DNA from: CALBPI01 sp039700805
GTDB lineage: Bacteria > Pseudomonadota > Gammaproteobacteria > Steroidobacterales > Woeseiaceae
Assembly (NCBI GenBank): GCA_039700805.1
Contig: JBCAZE010000003.1
Span: forward strand, 6,112-70,111
Reading direction: 5' to 3'
DNA length: 64,000 nucleotides
The position numbers were made by a program, and so were the translations under genes. Shown here in pieces: positions 60,433-64,000 of this stretch; position 1 is the stretch's first letter; every line of letters starts with the position of its first letter. Below the pieces are notes generated by a model. The model saw only the letters and a program-made list of their open reading frames with translations, did no database searches and had not been told where the DNA came from.

Positions 60433-62157
60433 TCACATTGAACCTTGAAGAACCACAGAGACGGCGTCTCCTACGCCTACCAGCGCTTCTCCTACAATGA
60501 GCCCGGCAGCGATGGGGATGCCCACATTGTCCGACCAATCTTTCCCTTTAAAGCGGTCTGATAGTTCACGCCCCAATGTACCTAGCGCATAGGTCAATAC
60601 AATGTTGAACGGCAAATAGAAACCCAGCCCGACTGTGATTCCAAGCCCGCCCATCAGCGCCGAAAGGACAGCCCCAAGAGCGGCGCCAGCGAGATACTTC
60701 TGGGCTGGAACGTCGCCGCCCATAATCCCGTCAACTGTACTCGCTAGTGCTTGAGCCTGAGGCGCGGGGAGGCGATCGCTACCGAGCCCATAAGCCTCGT
60801 GCAATGCGAAGATCACGAAAATCACCACGATCGGCCCGAGCCAAGCACCGATAAACTGTCCCATTTGCTGCATACGCGGCGTTGCACCAACCAGGTAACC
60901 TGTCTTCAAGTCGAGCATTAGATCAGTCGCTTGTGACATAGCCACACACATCGCCGCGCCGACCATAATCGCAGCAATAATCGAATCGGCGCGATCCAAG
61001 CCGATTGCCTGAGTGGTTACGATCAGCAACGTGATGCCCACTAGAGTCATCCCAGACAACGGCGACCAATTGGTTCGGCCGATCGCTTCAGACAAGATGA
61101 TCCCTGCCATCCAAATCCACAACGTCCCCAACAACGCCATCAGAATGCCACCCGCTACCGAAATAGATTCAACCGCGGTGATTGCCATGACACTGAGAAG
61201 CACAACAGCACCAACGACAGCGATGTAGAGCAATTTAATCGGCATTTCATCGCCGACGGCCCGCGTATTGACCTCAGCGGCTCGCTGCATCGACTGAATC
61301 GCACTCTTGATCAACGGCGCCGCAAGAATCACTCCCATAATTGCGCCGCCGATCAACATCCCAATACCGAGTGGCCGGTACAGCATCAACCGTAGCGAAT
61401 TGGGCTCGCTGATAGCAGCGCCGGTGGCATCCACAGGGAAACTACCTGTCAGTGACAACATCGGTGACAAGAACCAATATGCAACAAACCCGCCGATGAT
61501 GAACGCTACGCCACCGCGGCCGGCAATGAAGCCGACACCGGCAGTCATCAGTGAGATGTACCAAATGCCATTCATGAACGATGGCATACCGATCAGCTCA
61601 CCTAGGTTCCAATTCGATACGCCGGTCTTGATCGTAATAAAGTGGACCGTTGCACTAATCAAGGCAGCGATCAGGAGAATGACTGCCTTGCGGACACCGG
61701 CGCCTGGGGACTTCAGAATCGTTGCAACCGCAACGCCACCGGGATAAGTCAAACGCTCGTAATCAATCATGTGCTTGCGTAACGGCACGATGAAAGCAAT
61801 GCCAAGAAACGCGCCAGCAATGCAACCAAACGTCAATAGAACGGGATCAAAACGATCGCCGTAGCCGAGTAGAAAAATCGCCGGAACAGAGAACATCATG
61901 CCCGAAGATGCGCCGTTCACACCCGATGCGATGGTCTGCACGATGTTGTTTTCGATGATGCTCTTTCTGCGTAGCAAACCGCGCAGGATGCCGAAGCCCA
62001 ATATGGCCGCGAGCTCAGAACCCTCGATTGAGAACCCAAGTATCAATGCGGCATAACCGATGGATACGGCGATAATAACGCCCAAGATCCACCCAACGAT
62101 AACAGCAACCCACGTCAACTCAGGGTATGCGCTCGCCGGTGTTTGTGGTGTGTTCAA
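60433..62157 (-). CDS. OPT-family oligopeptide transporter
   Basis: A polytopic transporter of about 574 residues with the OPT-type layout of 14-16 helices. Characteristic segments include YPELTWVAVIVGWILGVIIA, GANG-like SGVNGASSGMMFSVPAI, YPGGVAVATILKSPGAG and DLMLDLKTGYLVGATPRMQQ. Family substrates are peptides or metal-chelates. The start is probably TTG at 62157, which has GAGGGG six bases upstream; a GTG at 62199 would lengthen it by 14 residues. It lies 78 bases past the ArgE-like gene and is followed by a small membrane protein gene. Confidence 0.92.
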   Translation of the reverse strand: MNTPQTPASAYPELTWVAVIVGWILGVIIAVSIGYAALILGFSIEGSELAAILGFGILRGLLRRKSIIENNIVQTIASGVNGASSGMMFSVPAIFLLGYGDRFDPVLLTFGCIAGAFLGIAFIVPLRKHMIDYERLTYPGGVAVATILKSPGAGVRKAVILLIAALISATVHFITIKTGVSNWNLGELIGMPSFMNGIWYISLMTAGVGFIAGRGGVAFIIGGFVAYWFLSPMLSLTGSFPVDATGAAISEPNSLRLMLYRPLGIGMLIGGAIMGVILAAPLIKSAIQSMQRAAEVNTRAVGDEMPIKLLYIAVVGAVVLLSVMAITAVESISVAGGILMALLGTLWIWMAGIILSEAIGRTNWSPLSGMTLVGITLLIVTTQAIGLDRADSIIAAIMVGAAMCVAMSQATDLMLDLKTGYLVGATPRMQQMGQFIGAWLGPIVVIFVIFALHEAYGLGSDRLPAPQAQALASTVDGIMGGDVPAQKYLAGAALGAVLSALMGGLGITVGLGFYLPFNIVLTYALGTLGRELSDRFKGKDWSDNVGIPIAAGLIVGEALVGVGDAVSVVLQGSM

Positions 62158-62235
62158 TGTAGTCCCCTCACTACGATCAACCGACCGCAAGGCTAGCACA
62201 TCCTTGCCGTCACCAATGCCTCGATAAGGCCAAAA

Positions 62236-63396
62236 TCATCGAACCAAATAGGCGAAAACGTCATCGATCATTTGCTCACATCGCTCGAGTTCGTCGGGAT
62301 CGATGAATTCGTTGGGTTGGTGTGCCTGATCGATTGAACCAGGGCCGCAGACGACACTGCTAATGCCCGCTTGCTCGAAAATCCCAGCTTCCGTTGCGAA
62401 TGACACCGCACCGGGACCACCGTCTCGAACACCAGCCAAGCCGCTAACCCAGCCAGCCGCGCGCGCCTCTGTGTTGGGGTGTAACGGCGGCACACGAGCA
62501 ATGACCTCGGTTTCGATGGTTGCTTCGGGCGCAAACTCACGCAGCTCAGGAAGAACTGTCTCTTCGGCAAAACGTTGCATGGCATCAAAAATAGACTGTG
62601 GGTCTTCTTCCGGTAAACAACGGTACTCCCAAACGAACTCACATTGCGAAGGAAGAATATTCACAGCGGTACCGCCTGAGATCGTGCCTACAGACACTGT
62701 TGTCCACGGCGGCTCACAGCCCGAGTCTTTCGCAGCGGACCGGTGCTGTCGACCCAGCGTATCCAGATGCTCGATCATCCTTGCAGCGGCCAAGATCGCA
62801 CCGGCCCCACGATGTGGCTGACTCGAATGCGCAGCGCGGCCAGTCACAACTGTACGAAATGAGTTGATCGATTTATGCGCTCTGACGACCTGCATAGTTG
62901 TCGGCTCACCGATAACCGCGTACGCCGGCCGCGCAAAATGTTGAAGGGCGTCGTCGATCATGCGCGCTGCGCCAAGACACCCGACCTCTTCATCGTAGGT
63001 CAGCGCCAGGTAGAGTGGCTTTTTGAGCGCAGCAACATCTAACGAAGCAAGGCGTGATAAAAATACCGCCGAGAATCCCTTCATGTCCGAGCTGCCGCGC
63101 CCGTACAGCAGGCCATCGACCTCGGTCAACGTGAAAGGGTCGGTTCGCCATGCTTGCCCGTCCACCGGGACGACGTCTGTGTGACCAGACAGGATGACGC
63201 CGTCGGGAACATCGGGCCCGATCGCAGCGAATAGGTTGGCTTTGTTGCCCTCTGTATTCCACGTGCGACGACATCGAGCACCGAACTGCTCGAGATAAGC
63301 CTCAACCCAATCGATCAGCTCTAGGTTGGAGTCCCTTGAGACTGTTGGAAAGGCAACGAGCCGAGAGAGCATCTCGATTGAGCTAAACGTATCCAT
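62236..63396 (-). CDS. argE: Acetylornithine deacetylase (ArgE-like M20 peptidase)
   Basis: A 386-residue zinc-dependent amidohydrolase of the M20 family. Metal ligands appear in LSGHTDVVPV (first His and Asp), SDMKGFSA, TYDEEVGCLG and CGPGSIDQAHQPNEFI. The dimerisation part is GRAAHSSQPHRGAGAI. ArgE is the closest named member by these motifs, although other M20 deacylases are possible. It is 11 bases downstream of the symporter gene. Confidence 0.88.
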   Translation of the reverse strand: MDTFSSIEMLSRLVAFPTVSRDSNLELIDWVEAYLEQFGARCRRTWNTEGNKANLFAAIGPDVPDGVILSGHTDVVPVDGQAWRTDPFTLTEVDGLLYGRGSSDMKGFSAVFLSRLASLDVAALKKPLYLALTYDEEVGCLGAARMIDDALQHFARPAYAVIGEPTTMQVVRAHKSINSFRTVVTGRAAHSSQPHRGAGAILAAARMIEHLDTLGRQHRSAAKDSGCEPPWTTVSVGTISGGTAVNILPSQCEFVWEYRCLPEEDPQSIFDAMQRFAEETVLPELREFAPEATIETEVIARVPPLHPNTEARAAGWVSGLAGVRDGGPGAVSFATEAGIFEQAGISSVVCGPGSIDQAHQPNEFIDPDELERCEQMIDDVFAYLVR

Positions 63397-63407
63397 TCAT
63401 CAGATCC

Positions 63408-64000
63408 TCAAAGCGTTGCCGTATCGTGACCATCCATTGCCGGCGGACTGACGTAGGTGTCTACATGCGCTGACTCTTGCGGTGGCGTCAGCAAAGATAC
63501 GGTCACCAAGACCGGCACATGCACGAGCAAACCGAATAGACCTTCGTGAAGGTCGATCGGACGCCACTCGGGCCAAAAGAAAAACACGAGCGTTGCAGAG
63601 CCACCCGCCAGCAGTCCAGCGATGACACCCGGTGTAGTTGCACGTCGCCAAAATAACGCAGCAAATACTGGTGGAGCGAGTTGGGCGATGATGCCATAAG
63701 ACGTCAGCAACAGCACAACCAGAGAGACCCCTTCTGAGACGGCAAAGAAATACGCGATCGCACCGAACACAACGATGAAAATTCGGATCCAGAATCGTCG
63801 CTGCGATTGAGACAATGACATAAACGGTCCAGCACCATCCTCGACAGCAACCGAAGCGGTTGCGTGTACTAGTGCATCGCCTGTCGACATCGACGCGGAC
63901 AGTGCACCAGCGCAAAACAGGCCGACCACGATGAGAGGCAGGTCCACGTTCAATATCAAATGCGGCAGGATGAAGTCGGGGCGGGATATTGATTCGACAT
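63408..64000 (-). CDS. Sodium:solute symporter family protein, C-terminal part (runs off window)
   Basis: The frame stays open to the right edge of the window, so the N-terminal part is outside. The visible 197 residues include FILPHLILNVDLPLIVVGLF, FCAGALSASMSTGDALVHAT (the SSS-family helix with a MSTGD motif) and GIIAQLAPPVFAALFWRRAT, followed by a hydrophobic tail. PutP/ActP-like symporters end this way. It precedes the ArgE-like gene, which it may supply with substrate. That link is inference from position. Confidence 0.85.
   Translation of the reverse strand, partial: VESISRPDFILPHLILNVDLPLIVVGLFCAGALSASMSTGDALVHATASVAVEDGAGPFMSLSQSQRRFWIRIFIVVFGAIAYFFAVSEGVSLVVLLLTSYGIIAQLAPPVFAALFWRRATTPGVIAGLLAGGSATLVFFFWPEWRPIDLHEGLFGLLVHVPVLVTVSLLTPPQESAHVDTYVSPPAMDGHDTATL

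Overview
The window reads as a chromosomal segment of a free-living, probably aquatic gammaproteobacterium. The support is indirect: TonB-dependent receptors, an AcnB-type aconitase, an OmpA-family protein, a Wza/Wzz/Wzx-type exopolysaccharide locus, NrtR-type NAD control, a secreted sulfatase and moderate GC content. Genus cannot be fixed from the sequence. No rRNA, tRNA, CRISPR array, transposase, integrase or phage structural module was seen. Coding density is high and most operons use tight ATGA, TGATG or TAGTG junctions.

Layout. 0-12.5 kb is ordinary chromosome: a BtuB-like receptor, a UPF0126 membrane protein, an OmpA/BON protein paired with a membrane-anchored repeat rod carrying a helix-hairpin-helix tail, a small K+ channel, a quinone-reductase-like enzyme, a siderophore receptor behind a Fur-box-like site, and a PAS histidine kinase. 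Aconitase (12.7-15.4 kb) follows, with its own terminator.

15.7-30.3 kb is a divergent exopolysaccharide locus. The minus-strand arm holds the export protein, chain-length protein, flippase, polymerase/ligase-like protein and two glycosyltransferases. The plus-strand arm opens with a regulatory trio: a MerR-type HTH fused to a receiver, an H-NOX heme nitric-oxide sensor, and a hybrid histidine kinase with Hpt. It continues, by overlapping genes, into the priming sugar-1-phosphate transferase, a nucleotidyltransferase-like protein and a third glycosyltransferase. The two arms share a 216-bp AT-rich control region with heptamer repeats and a Fur-box-like site. This suggests a nitric-oxide-controlled, possibly also iron-controlled, matrix polysaccharide switch.

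30.3-37.8 kb contains a diheme cytochrome/beta-helix lipoprotein pair, a complete NAD salvage regulon (nicotinamide phosphoribosyltransferase, NadM-Nudix and the NrtR repressor around a clear palindrome), an outer-membrane barrel and a LytTR regulator. A decayed or frameshifted 3' remnant of rtcB lies at 37.9-38.2 kb.

38.5-47.6 kb is the least explained part: a LuxR-type pseudo-receiver regulator followed by eight tightly packed genes. Five encode proteins I do not recognise (a receiver-like singleton, a glycine-zipper/proline-rich protein, a small Cys-cluster protein, a charge-segregated coil protein and a helical protein). They are followed by a 1012-residue Csp-like subtilase, an LCAT-like lipase and a further unknown protein. 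Neither hydrolase has a signal peptide. This is the best candidate for an undescribed system.

47.6-64 kb returns to ordinary metabolism and transport: sulfatase, endonuclease III, DoxX, LysE, VOC/AraC, LysR with two NTF2-like proteins, GNAT, a His-rich CobW GTPase, MogA, a class-C serine hydrolase, an OPT transporter, an ArgE-like deacetylase, and the C-terminal end of a sodium:solute symporter running off the window.
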